Assembly: GCF_001552255.1 (NCBI RefSeq) | Contig: NZ_BCQV01000006.1 | Coordinates: 27,811-91,810, forward strand | From: Alicyclobacillus shizuokensis NBRC 103103 | Lineage (GTDB): Bacteria; Bacillota; Bacilli; Alicyclobacillales; Alicyclobacillaceae | Length of the DNA: 64,000 bases | Reading direction: 5' to 3' | In this document: positions 55,240-62,970 of the stretch, piece after piece | How positions within the stretch are numbered: the stretch's first letter is position 1 | How the letters are laid out: every line of letters begins with the position of its first letter | The notes under the pieces: model-generated | The model's database searches: none | Told to the model about the DNA's origin: nothing | The model's input: only the letters and a program-made list of their open reading frames with translations | Position numbers and translations under genes: made by a program

Positions 55240-57185
55240 CCTTCCACCAGCAACCGCTTCTCGGCAACTTCCTCGCTAAGCCGGGCGGCGAAGGCAGACA
55301 ACGACATGCTGCCCACGTCTCCTTGACCATAGCGGCGCACACTGACCGTGGCGCTGGCTTGCTCCTTCTCGCCCACAACCAGCGTGTACGGCGTCTTTTG
55401 CACCTGTGCCTCGCGGATTTTATAGCCAATCTTCTCCGGCCGCGCGTCCACATGGACCCGGAATCCCTGCGCTCGGAGCGTGTCGGCCGTCGCGTTGGCG
55501 TAGCCGGAAAACTCTTCCGCCACCGTGGCAATTCGCACCTGCACCGGCGCCAACCAAGCCGGAAACGCACCCTTGTACTGCTCCAGCAGGAAGGCGACAA
55601 AGCGCTCCATCGTGCCGACAATGCCGCGGTGAATGACGACGGGGCGGTGCGGCTTGCCGTCCTCGCCGATGTATTCCAGGTCAAACCGATTGGGCAGGTG
55701 AAAATCCAGCTGCACAGTGGAGAGCGTCTCGTCCTTGCCGAGCGCCGTGCGCACCTGCACGTCCAGCTTCGGTCCGTAAAAAGCGGCCTCGCCCGGCGCT
55801 TCGACGTATGCCAAGCCCATCTCGTCCATCGCTTCCCGCAGCATCCGCTCCGCCAGTTCCCACATCTCGTCGTTTTGCACGTATTTCTCGGTATCGGACG
55901 GATCGCGATAGGATAGGCGGTGGTAGTACTCGGTAATGCCGAAGTCTTGGTACACCCGTTCAATCAACCGTACCACGCGCGAGAACTCCTGCTTCAGCTG
56001 GTCGGGCCGCAGGAAGATGTGCGCGTCGTTGAGCGTCATCGCTCGCACTCGTTGCAACCCGGCCAAAGCGCCCGACATCTCGTACCGGTGCATTGTGCCC
56101 AGTTCCGCGATGCGCAGCGGCAAGTCCCGATAGCTGTGCATCTGCGATTTATAGATCATCATGTGGTGCGGGCAGTTCATCGGGCGCAGCACCAGTTCCT
56201 CGTTGTCCATCTGCATCGGCGGATACATGTCGTCATGGTAATGCTGCCAGTGCCCGGAAATCTTGTACAGCTCCACGCTGGCCAAGTGCGGCGTGTAGAC
56301 ATGCTGGTAGCCGAGGCTCTCCTCCAGGTCGACAATGTAGCGCTCTATGATGCGGCGGACGGTGGCCCCGTTGGGCAGCCACAGCGGCAGGCCCTGACCG
56401 ACCTCCTTGGACAGCATGAAGATGCCCAGGTCCTTACCCAATTTGCGGTGATCTCGCTGCTTGGCCTCCTCCAGGCGCTGGAGGTAATCCTCCAGCTCCG
56501 ACTTTTTGGCAAATGCCACCGCGTACAGGCGGGTCAATTGCTCGCGGCTGGAGTCCCCGCGCCAGTAGGCGCCCGCGATGGACATCAATTTGAACGACTG
56601 AATGCGGCCCGTCGAAGGCAGGTGCGGCCCCCGGCACAGATCGACAAACTCACCTTGGCGATACAGGGTCAGGGTTTCACCTTCGGGCAGGTCCTCGATG
56701 ATCTCGACCTTAAACCGATCCCCCCGCTCCCGAAACATCCGCAACGCTTCCTCGCGGCTGACCACTTCGCGCACGACGGGGTAGTCGGCCTTGATGATGC
56801 GCTGCATCTCCCGCTCAATTTCCGGAAACTGTTCCGGGGTGAAAACGTGATCGGCAAAGTCGTAGTAGAACCCGTTTTCAATCACTGGACCGATGGCAAA
56901 TTTGACCCAAGGATAGAGCCTTGAGACAGCCTGTGCCATGACATGTGCGCAGGTGTGGCGCATGACATCCACACCCTCCGGGGTATCCAAGGTTAGAATC
57001 TCCAACTCCACATCGCTCTCGAGTTCACGACTGAGGTCGAGAACGCGCCCGTCCACCTTGGCGGCGACCGCTGCGCGCCCCAGCCGCGGTCCGATATCCG
57101 ACGCAATCTCCGCAAAGGTGGTTTTGGCCGGGTAACGCCGGACCGATCCGTCCTTCAATCGCACTGCATACTGCGCCAATCTCAT
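55236..57185 (-). CDS. thrS: Threonyl-tRNA synthetase
   Basis: A 649-residue ThrRS. An N-terminal TGS domain is followed by the editing domain ([10 protein letters not shown] with the HxxxH and Cys in [14 protein letters not shown]) and the class II core with zinc ligands ([11 protein letters not shown]ys, [18 protein letters not shown], and [11 protein letters not shown]). A C-terminal anticodon-binding domain ends the chain. The ATG lies only 2 bases after GGGAGG; a TTG two codons later has better spacing (8) and may be the real start. A Thr T-box controls it. Confidence 0.97.
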   Translation of the reverse strand: MRLAQYAVRLKDGSVRRYPAKTTFAEIASDIGPRLGRAAVAAKVDGRVLDLSRELESDVELEILTLDTPEGVDVMRHTCAHVMAQAVSRLYPWVKFAIGPVIENGFYYDFADHVFTPEQFPEIEREMQRIIKADYPVVREVVSREEALRMFRERGDRFKVEIIEDLPEGETLTLYRQGEFVDLCRGPHLPSTGRIQSFKLMSIAGAYWRGDSSREQLTRLYAVAFAKKSELEDYLQRLEEAKQRDHRKLGKDLGIFMLSKEVGQGLPLWLPNGATVRRIIERYIVDLEESLGYQHVYTPHLASVELYKISGHWQHYHDDMYPPMQMDNEELVLRPMNCPHHMMIYKSQMHSYRDLPLRIAELGTMHRYEMSGALAGLQRVRAMTLNDAHIFLRPDQLKQEFSRVVRLIERVYQDFGITEYYHRLSYRDPSDTEKYVQNDEMWELAERMLREAMDEMGLAYVEAPGEAAFYGPKLDVQVRTALGKDETLSTVQLDFHLPNRFDLEYIGEDGKPHRPVVIHRGIVGTMERFVAFLLEQYKGAFPAWLAPVQVRIATVAEEFSGYANATADTLRAQGFRVHVDARPEKIGYKIREAQVQKTPYTLVVGEKEQASATVSVRRYGQGDVGSMSLSAFAARLSEEVAEKRLLVEG

Positions 57186-57238
57186 CGCCTCCCGTCACAA
57201 CTGCCCCTGTCTGCGGCGCCGCGCCTGGAAAACCCCAT

Positions 57239-57522
57239 AAAAAAACGCCCCCGCCTTGATGTCTGTGCATCAGGACGAGAACGTTGTTCCCGTGGTTCCA
57301 CCCAACTTCGGCCCGGACCCTGGACAGGCGTCCGAAGCCCTCGTTCGCGGATAACGTGCGCCCCGGGCACCGTTTCGGCCGCTTGCCTCCCCGGCGCCTG
57401 CATGGAAGGTGGTATCCGTCCGGAGTCCCGCGGGCGCGCTCTCAGCCGCTGGCGCCGCCTCTCTGCTGCGCGTACCCTCCGTCGGCATGTCCTTCGTCAT
57501 CGCATTTCGGAAAGTAAATTTG
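57239..57522 (-). promoter_or_regulatory. Thr T-box leader with terminator
   Basis: The T-box core reads TGGAACCACGGG (57289-57300, minus strand). The specifier loop GGATACCACC gives ACC (Thr) at 57411-57413, following CTGAGAGCGCG of stem I. The terminator is a long GC/GU stem at 57246-57283 ending in seven T at 57239-57245. The variable base A fits discriminator U expected for tRNA-Thr. The core has A where the usual TGGNACCGCG has G. Confidence 0.9.
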
Positions 57523-57528
57523 TTGTTC

Positions 57529-57556
57529 ATTATAGCCGCTTGTGATCACAAGTCAA
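57529..57556 (-). promoter_or_regulatory. thrS promoter with palindromic spacer
   Basis: Minus-strand TTGACT (57551-57556), 16-base spacer, TATAAT (57529-57534). The spacer contains most of a 14-bp perfect palindrome CTTGTGATCACAAG (57539-57552), which also overlaps the -35 box. Confidence 0.75.
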
Positions 57557-57627
57557 CCCAAGCCTCCGCACTGACGCGGATTTTGCCTCATTTTTGCCAC
57601 AATGAAAGCGATTCCGTTCTGTTTCGG

Positions 57628-58485
57628 TTACATCGGCGCAATTTCGCCGTTCTCCCTCAGGCGGCGACAGGTCGGACAATCTCCGCACCGTAACGAGCGT
57701 TCCAAGAACACCCGTTCGACCGTCTCGGCAAAACTCGGCCACGGCGCCCGTGTGCTGAGGTCGTGGATGACGATTTGCTCGGGTGACCGCGTGATGAGAA
57801 TGCTCATGGCCAGATCCTCCCCGTTCACATCCTCGCCCGGACACGCCTGGGCCGCAGCCGAAGACACCTCTTGATCACGAACCAGTTGGCCGTCGTCATC
57901 GCATATCCACACCCGCTCGTCGGCGCAAAACACGTGCAGGCGCTGCCGCGATGGCTGCTGCACGTCCAATATGTAGCGCAACATGGCGACAAATTCTTCG
58001 TATTCTTGATCCGTCAAAACCTGCTCGACCATCTCCTCCATGGCCGTCTGCAGGACCTGCAGATACCGACGACCGCGAAAGCGGACAAGTCCTTCCACGT
58101 GCAGGACCTCGCCCGCCACAAGCTCTGCCAATGATGCCCGCAACTGGCTGGCAAATTGCTCGGACGGGAGAGAGAATTGACCTGCCGCAGCGAATTTATG
58201 GTCGGCCAGGATTTGGGGTCCGCGTAAGCGATGCACGGTCAACAGACTGATATACTCCCGCTGCTCCTCGGTCAACTCTGGGTGTGTCAAGGACAACCGA
58301 TGTTGAATATATTCGTATTGCCAGTCCGATAGGATAAAGGCGTGCAGCACCGACAACAGCTGCTCCTCGCCACCCGAAACCACCAACCACGTATCATCCA
58401 GGCGCTGGACACCGCAGCCAGCGTCGCTCAATCGCCTGGACAATGCCGGTAGCGCGAGTTTCACTTGAATCCGTACGCTCCGCAT
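57628..58485 (-). CDS. ytxC: YtxC-like sporulation protein
   Basis: A 285-residue protein resembling YtxC, which in B. subtilis lies just upstream of thrS as here. It ends with RCGDCPTCRRLRENGEIAP, a CxxCxxC arrangement that could bind metal, and has mixed alpha/beta N-terminal two-thirds with no membrane segment. YtxC is described as a putative sporulation protein; its biochemical role is unknown. The ATG follows GGCGGATGTCCGC. Confidence 0.75.
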   Translation of the reverse strand: MRSVRIQVKLALPALSRRLSDAGCGVQRLDDTWLVVSGGEEQLLSVLHAFILSDWQYEYIQHRLSLTHPELTEEQREYISLLTVHRLRGPQILADHKFAAAGQFSLPSEQFASQLRASLAELVAGEVLHVEGLVRFRGRRYLQVLQTAMEEMVEQVLTDQEYEEFVAMLRYILDVQQPSRQRLHVFCADERVWICDDDGQLVRDQEVSSAAAQACPGEDVNGEDLAMSILITRSPEQIVIHDLSTRAPWPSFAETVERVFLERSLRCGDCPTCRRLRENGEIAPM

Positions 58486-58844
58486 GCGGACATCCGCCTT
58501 TCTGGTTCACCCTCATTGACCAGTATGAAAAAAGCGGCCGGCGCCTATACCTGACTGCCAGGGGATGCGTGCATGGCCCTTTGCTGAATGCTTTTGTCGG
58601 TATCGAAACAGCTGTCAGTCTGGGGTTTCCTGAGTGACAGCTCACGTCCGCGTCGTTCCTCCCACCGTATGCCATGGGGGAACATGGAGTCACGGTACCC
58701 GCCCCACCTACGAGCCGAGAAGCACGAGTGCGCGGCCACCGGGCGCGCCCGTTCCCGGATGGGTCCGCCCACCGCTGAACCCAAGGTGTTTGCAACGGAT
58801 CTTCTGAGAATGGAAGGATGGCCACAGTCATACGCAAATACGCC
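58486..58844. other. Gene-free stretch with one strong hairpin
   Basis: No supported coding sequence lies between ytxC and tRNA-Val. The only structure I see is an inverted repeat at 58610-58642, 11-base arms with one mismatch (AGCTGTCAGTC and GAGTGACAGCT), without a T run on either side. It may be a leader, a small RNA or a remnant. Confidence 0.4.
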
Positions 58845-58884
58845 AAAAAACACTAGAAAGGCACCTGCATTGCGCAGATGCCTT
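58845..58884 (-). terminator. Terminator of tRNA-Val
   Basis: AAGGCATCTGC pairs with GCAGGTGCCTT around a 5-base loop; after CTAG comes TGTTTTTT on the minus strand. It directly follows the tRNA. Confidence 0.75.
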
Positions 58885-58896
58885 CCCATGCGTATG

Positions 58897-58971
58897 TGGT
58901 GCGGCTGACAGGAATCGAACCTGTGGCCCCCACCGTGTCAAGGTGGTGCTCTCCCTCTGAGCTACAGCCGC
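58897..58971 (-). tRNA. tRNA-Val(GAC)
   Basis: 75 bases including an encoded CCA. Acceptor GCGGCTG pairs with CAGCCGC, the D arm has GCTC/GAGC, the anticodon stem CCACC/GGTGG encloses TTGACAC with anticodon GAC, and the T arm has ACAGG-TTCGATT-CCTGT. A promoter TTGACA (59014-59019) with 18-base spacing to TATATT (58990-58995) lies just upstream. Confidence 0.97.
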
Positions 58972-58989
58972 GTGCAACGGACAGGTAGT

Positions 58990-59019
58990 AATATAGCACG
59001 GCTGCACGACGGCTGTCAA
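58990..59019 (-). promoter_or_regulatory. tRNA-Val promoter
   Basis: Minus-strand perfect TTGACA (59014-59019), 18 bases, TATATT (58990-58995), leaving only about 12 bases before the mature tRNA. Confidence 0.75.
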
Positions 59020-59103
59020 TGCGTCGGTGGTGGCCACACGGTCACGGGCTACAACGGCCGGGGCATGGCTCATGGTTCACCCGGACGCGCGTGCATGCAT
59101 GGC

Positions 59104-59529
59104 TTACGATTCCGCATGCAAGGCCTGCAGCCGTCCCCACAATTGTGGGGCTCGTTTGGCCACATTCACGGCGCGCCCGCTCGCGTCCACATAGGCGTGT
59201 TCAGTCGAACCCTCGGCGCAAAGAACCCCCTCTGCGTTCCAAACCTGATACTCAAACTTCATACGCGTGCGCGTCAATGTCACCAGGCGCGCATCTACAC
59301 GCACCTGGTCTTCAGCGCGCAGTGTTTTTCGGTAGCGGCACTCCACTCCGAGGACAACCACAACAAGGCCTTGATCATGAAACGCCTCCATATAGCCGAC
59401 GCCATGGTGGCGAAGCCAGTGCATACGCGCCACCGAAAACCAGTCGATATATGCCGGGTGATACACAATGCCGGCCGGATCGCATTCACCCCAACGGACC
59501 TCCAACTCTGTACTGACCGTGCTGCTCAC
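59104..59529 (-). CDS. Acyl-CoA thioesterase, YbgC/4-hydroxybenzoyl-CoA type
   Basis: A 141-residue single hotdog-fold enzyme. RWGECDPAGIVYHPAYIDWF is the family active-site segment with the catalytic Asp. The start is a GTG 7 bases after GGGGGG; the longer open frame upstream runs antisense through panD and is not coding. It hydrolyses acyl- or aryl-CoA in the cytosol; the substrate is unknown. It is divergent from panD. Confidence 0.9.
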   Translation of the reverse strand: MSSTVSTELEVRWGECDPAGIVYHPAYIDWFSVARMHWLRHHGVGYMEAFHDQGLVVVVLGVECRYRKTLRAEDQVRVDARLVTLTRTRMKFEYQVWNAEGVLCAEGSTEHAYVDASGRAVNVAKRAPQLWGRLQALHAES

Positions 59530-59698
59530 AGCCCGTCCCCCCTTGTCTCCATCAACCCTTAAGTATACCGCAAGCGACCTCAATTCCCATGACCTGAGGC
59601 GCTGCAGCACCGCACCATGCGGAGACGCCTGAATGAAGACAACAGGGGGATTCTGGATGTTCAGTGGCCATCGAACTACCGTTCTTAGTCGTTTTCTC

Positions 59699-59727
59699 TT
59701 TTCATTCGCAGTGCTGTCTCGTATAAT
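59699..59727 (+). promoter_or_regulatory. panD promoter
   Basis: TTTTCA (59699-59704), 17-base spacer, perfect TATAAT (59722-59727). The -35 box is weak. Confidence 0.6.
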
Positions 59728-59763
59728 CGCAACTGGATCGCTTCTCAAAGGAGGCGCTGACCG

Positions 59764-60153
59764 GTGTTCCGCACCATGATGAAGTCGAAGATCCATCGAG
59801 CAACTATCACGGAAGCCAATCTGAACTATGTCGGCAGCATAACGATTGATCGTCAACTGGCCGAACAGGCGGATCTGCTGGAAAACGAAAAGGTGCAGGT
59901 GGTCAACATCAACAATGGGGCCCGTCTGGACACTTATGTCATCTATGGCCGGGAGGGCAGTGGCTGCATCGAACTGAACGGCGCCGCGGCTCGCCTCGGG
60001 CAGAAGGGCGACTTGGTCATCATCATCTCGTATGGGGTGTACAGCGAACAGGAAGTCAAGGCGCACCAACCCACGGTAATCTTGGTGGATGAGCACAACC
60101 GTCCCCTACGCAAACTCACGGAGAGAGCCGGCCAGACGGTGGAATCCGTGTGA
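59764..60153 (+). CDS. panD: Aspartate 1-decarboxylase
   Basis: A 129-residue pyruvoyl enzyme that makes beta-alanine for pantothenate and CoA. The self-cleavage site Gly24-Ser25 is in NYVGSITID, and Lys9 in MKSKIHRA is present. The start is GTG after AAAGGAGG, matching the family N-terminus MFRTMM. panB and panC are not in the window, so it is detached from the usual panBCD order. Confidence 0.97.
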   Translation: MFRTMMKSKIHRATITEANLNYVGSITIDRQLAEQADLLENEKVQVVNINNGARLDTYVIYGREGSGCIELNGAAARLGQKGDLVIIISYGVYSEQEVKAHQPTVILVDEHNRPLRKLTERAGQTVESV

Positions 60154-60158
60154 AGCGA

Positions 60159-60195
60159 GGCTTGGTTGACTTCAGTCAAGCCGACCTGATACACT
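60159..60195 (+). promoter_or_regulatory. tRNA-Leu promoter overlapping a hairpin
   Basis: TTGACT (60166-60171), 18-base spacer, TACACT (60190-60195), 18 bases before the tRNA. The -35 box is inside a near-perfect inverted repeat (GGCTTG-TTGACT with AGTCAAGCC, 60159-60183), which may also end the panD transcript. Confidence 0.6.
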
Positions 60196-60213
60196 CTGAT
60201 TGAATTTTCGTGA

Positions 60214-60301
60214 GCCGGGATGGCGGAATCGGCAGACGCAGCAGACTTAAAATCTGCCGGGCCACAAGCCCGTGCGGGTTCGAGTCCCGCTCTCGGCACC
60301 A
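60214..60301 (+). tRNA. tRNA-Leu(UAA)
   Basis: 88 bases including an encoded CCA. The acceptor GCCGGGA pairs with TCTCGGC, the anticodon stem GCAGA/TCTGC encloses CTTAAAA with anticodon TAA, there is a long variable arm (GGGCCACAAGCCCGT) and the T arm CGGG-TTCGAGT-CCCG. The variable arm and anticodon fix the identity. Confidence 0.97.
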
Positions 60302-60425
60302 GTCATGACGCGGCTTTCCGGGCTTTCCGGGGAGCCACTTTTTCTCATGTCGCGAGGCGAACTTCTAACAAACCGCTAATCTTCAAACCGCCAACCTTCG
60401 TGCCTCGAAATAAATCCCACAAAAA

Positions 60426-60451
60426 CGCCCCTCCCATCATTGGGTGGGGCG
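60426..60451. terminator. Bidirectional terminator after tRNA-Leu
   Basis: CGCCCCTCCCA and TGGGTGGGGCG form an 11-bp stem with a 4-base loop. On the plus strand AGCATCTTTTT follows; on the minus strand a run of five T follows at once. Confidence 0.75.
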
Positions 60452-60464
60452 AGCATCTTTTTGA

Positions 60465-60757
60465 TCAAGGCATCGATATGTCAAGGGTCCTGATATATTT
60501 CGATCCAGATAGGTCAAACCGAACGCCGCCGATGGTTGTCGTGAATAATGACTTGCCTTTGCCAACGTGCGCAACATGGTCCTTTACCCACTTGGATGCC
60601 TTGGATTGTTGCGCGACGTCCTATGGCCCGGCACAATACGAGAGGAATCCGCTGCTAACGGCATCGATGACGGACTGCGAGTCAATTCCGGCTTCGGATG
60701 ATGCCGGCAGAGTGATTTCGGAGACTTGAGTATATATTGAGTATATGATATAGTATA
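60465..60757 (-). pseudogene. Possible decayed gene fragment of unknown family
   Basis: A minus-strand frame reads SEITLPASSEAGIDSQSVID through SSGFLSYCAGP, then an in-frame TAG, then DVAQQSKASKWVKDHVAHVG to TLDISMP and a TGA. The composition looks protein-like on both sides of the TAG, but there is no start codon with a ribosome site and I do not recognise the family. It could be the 3-prime remnant of a gene cut when the AT-rich segment arrived, or chance. Confidence 0.3.
60726..60754 (+). promoter_or_regulatory. Promoter of the kinase-regulator operon with direct repeats
   Basis: TTGAGT (60726-60731), 17-base spacer, TATAGT (60749-60754). The sequence TTGAGTATAT occurs twice at 60726-60735 and 60737-60746, one helical turn apart, so the spacer itself is a repeat that a regulator could read. 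Confidence 0.5.
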
Positions 60758-60825
60758 TTGCTGTACTTCCCGACGTGTAGGCGATTTCAAAAACATATGC
60801 GGGGAAGGCATGAGGGATTCTACCT

Positions 60826-62970
60826 ATGACCTACCTATCGAGTCTTATCAAGACAGCGATGCATTCCATGCTGACGCGTCGATATTTACTTGTCACCTTG
60901 ATGATATCACTTAGCGTACTGGTCGCCATCTATTGTATTGCGCTTCAAGTCGTCTATTCATCCGTCGAACAGCAAATCGAATACCGGGACAATTTAATGT
61001 CTGAGACGTTAAGTCGTGTGCTTACCCTTAAGATTGAAAACATTATTAGCGATCTGAAATTGTTATCGGGATATGGGTTGTCCACTTCGGACGACCAGCG
61101 TGAATTTTATATCGAGCAGATGCAAAAAGATGTAGTAGACGTTCCTCTATACACGTCCATTCAACTATTTGATAAACATGGACACGTCATATTGAATGCT
61201 CCGTTTACATCCAAAAGACGTTACATTCCGTTTCCGAATATCAACTACCGATTGAGCTGGAGCAAGACCTATTTTATTTCTCAACTTCTCCGGTTACCAG
61301 ATGGTTCGTACACGATTGCTGTAGCCTATCCGACGATCAGTTCCAATGGGTCGTATGAGGGAGGAGCAATCGCCTACATCAATCTCAATGTCCTATCTCA
61401 GGAATTGGATGATTACACAATTGGCGCCCAAGGCGAGAATTTAGTCGTCGACGGCAATGGCCGTATCATAGCGGATAGCAGCTCAAAGGAAATGGCTGCA
61501 TCCATCTCCCAAACTGACATTGGTCAAAACCTGGCGAAGTATCGGTATGGAATCATCCGAACGGATCTCTTTCATAATAAGGTTGTTGCCACATACCGGC
61601 CACTTGACGTTGCCGATTTTGGGCTCATTGTCTCCGAACCGGTTGTGCAAGCCACAGCTCCGGTCGCTCATGTCGCCAAATTACTCAGTGAAGGATTCAT
61701 CATCATTTTATTGCTGGCCTCCGTTTTGACCGTCGTCGGAACCACCCGTGTTGTCAAGCCCATTCTGGACTTAACTCGGCAGGCAGATGAATACAGAAAG
61801 AATCAATTATATTCGTTTTCTCGCATCAAAACGGGCGATGAGCTTGAAACCTTATCCATCACACTCGAAAATATGGCCTCGAGTCTGACTCGAAAGGAAC
61901 GAAGATTGTTTCACATCCTGGAGTCCATCCCGTACGCCATTATTACTACCGATCCATCCGGGACAGTATGGTCTTTCAATCGCGCGGCCGAGGACTTAAC
62001 TCTCTTCTCAAGAACAGAAATAATCGGAAAAAATGTTGTTCATATTCCATTTAGTGAGAACCTGATAGAAACCGTAATCTGGAAAACACTGGCCGAAGGG
62101 AACCAGTTTGATGAGAAAGATACCTACATTCTGGACAAGGACGGTAACAAGCGAGAAGTTGTTGTTCACTCGTCAGTATTCCGTGGACTAGACAACGAAG
62201 TTGGCGTGATTCTCATCATGCGTGACGTCAGTGAATTTAGACGGCTACAGCGGTACTTAAAACAAAATGAACGGTTGGCTTCGCTTGGACGACTTACAGC
62301 GAGTATTGCACATGAAATTAAGAACCCCCTGAGCATCATCCAGGCCGCTGCCGAGGCCATTCAGTTGGAAATTGCAGACTCCCAGCTCGAAGTGTCCGAA
62401 CTTGCAGCGGATATCCTGGAAACGTCCAATCGAATGAATCTCCTGTTAGGAGACTTTCTTGCTCTATCTCGAGACGGAGAAACAGAGCCTAGAGAAAGCA
62501 TCAATCTGACCAGTGTGTTGGACGACTTAATCATGCTACTGAGAAACACGCTAAAGCAACACAACATTACGCTGAGCCGGCAATACCCTGTTCGTGCGCC
62601 CATCATTCAAGCGGTGAAGAACCGGATCATTCAGTCCTTCTTGAACATCCTCATGAACAGTATTGAAGCCATGCCGAAGGGAGGTGAGATTCAAATCCTC
62701 ATTGCTGAGCAAAGTCAGTCATGGATGATAGAAATCAAGGATACTGGAGATGGCATCCCGGCCGCTCAACTCCCCTGGATCTTTGATCCGTTTTATTCTA
62801 CGAAAAGCAACGGAACCGGGCTAGGTCTTTCCATTTCGAACGAAATCATCAATCAACATGGCGGAAGTATGTGGGCTAATAGCACAGAAGGAAAGGGGAC
62901 AACGATCTTTATCCAACTGCCTAAGAATTATGAAGGAGTGACGCAAGATGAAAACGCTTTTGCTCATTGA
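60826..62970 (+). CDS. Sensor histidine kinase with Cache-like and PAS domains
   Basis: A 714-residue membrane kinase. A first membrane segment (about 20-45) and a second (about 286-308) bracket an extracellular Cache-like sensor of about 240 residues. HAMP (about 309-362), PAS (about 365-480), HisKA with His496 in ASIAHEIKNPLSII, and an HATPase with NILMNSIEAMPKGGEI, DTGDGI and GTGLGLSIS follow. The ATG follows GAGGG by 9 bases. It is paired with an NtrC-type activator whose gene overlaps its end by 23 bases. The layout resembles AtoS/ZraS-like sensors. It is clearly more AT-rich than the rest of the window. Confidence 0.93.
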   Translation: MTYLSSLIKTAMHSMLTRRYLLVTLMISLSVLVAIYCIALQVVYSSVEQQIEYRDNLMSETLSRVLTLKIENIISDLKLLSGYGLSTSDDQREFYIEQMQKDVVDVPLYTSIQLFDKHGHVILNAPFTSKRRYIPFPNINYRLSWSKTYFISQLLRLPDGSYTIAVAYPTISSNGSYEGGAIAYINLNVLSQELDDYTIGAQGENLVVDGNGRIIADSSSKEMAASISQTDIGQNLAKYRYGIIRTDLFHNKVVATYRPLDVADFGLIVSEPVVQATAPVAHVAKLLSEGFIIILLLASVLTVVGTTRVVKPILDLTRQADEYRKNQLYSFSRIKTGDELETLSITLENMASSLTRKERRLFHILESIPYAIITTDPSGTVWSFNRAAEDLTLFSRTEIIGKNVVHIPFSENLIETVIWKTLAEGNQFDEKDTYILDKDGNKREVVVHSSVFRGLDNEVGVILIMRDVSEFRRLQRYLKQNERLASLGRLTASIAHEIKNPLSIIQAAAEAIQLEIADSQLEVSELAADILETSNRMNLLLGDFLALSRDGETEPRESINLTSVLDDLIMLLRNTLKQHNITLSRQYPVRAPIIQAVKNRIIQSFLNILMNSIEAMPKGGEIQILIAEQSQSWMIEIKDTGDGIPAAQLPWIFDPFYSTKSNGTGLGLSISNEIINQHGGSMWANSTEGKGTTIFIQLPKNYEGVTQDENAFAH

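Noticed and set aside
58588..58908. 106-codon plus-strand frame before tRNA-Val
   Set aside because: It runs into the tRNA terminator and tRNA, with no ribosome site or recognisable domain.
59530..60096. Longer thioesterase start giving 330 residues
   Set aside because: The extra part is antisense to panD; the GTG at 59529 with GGGGGG gives the family length.
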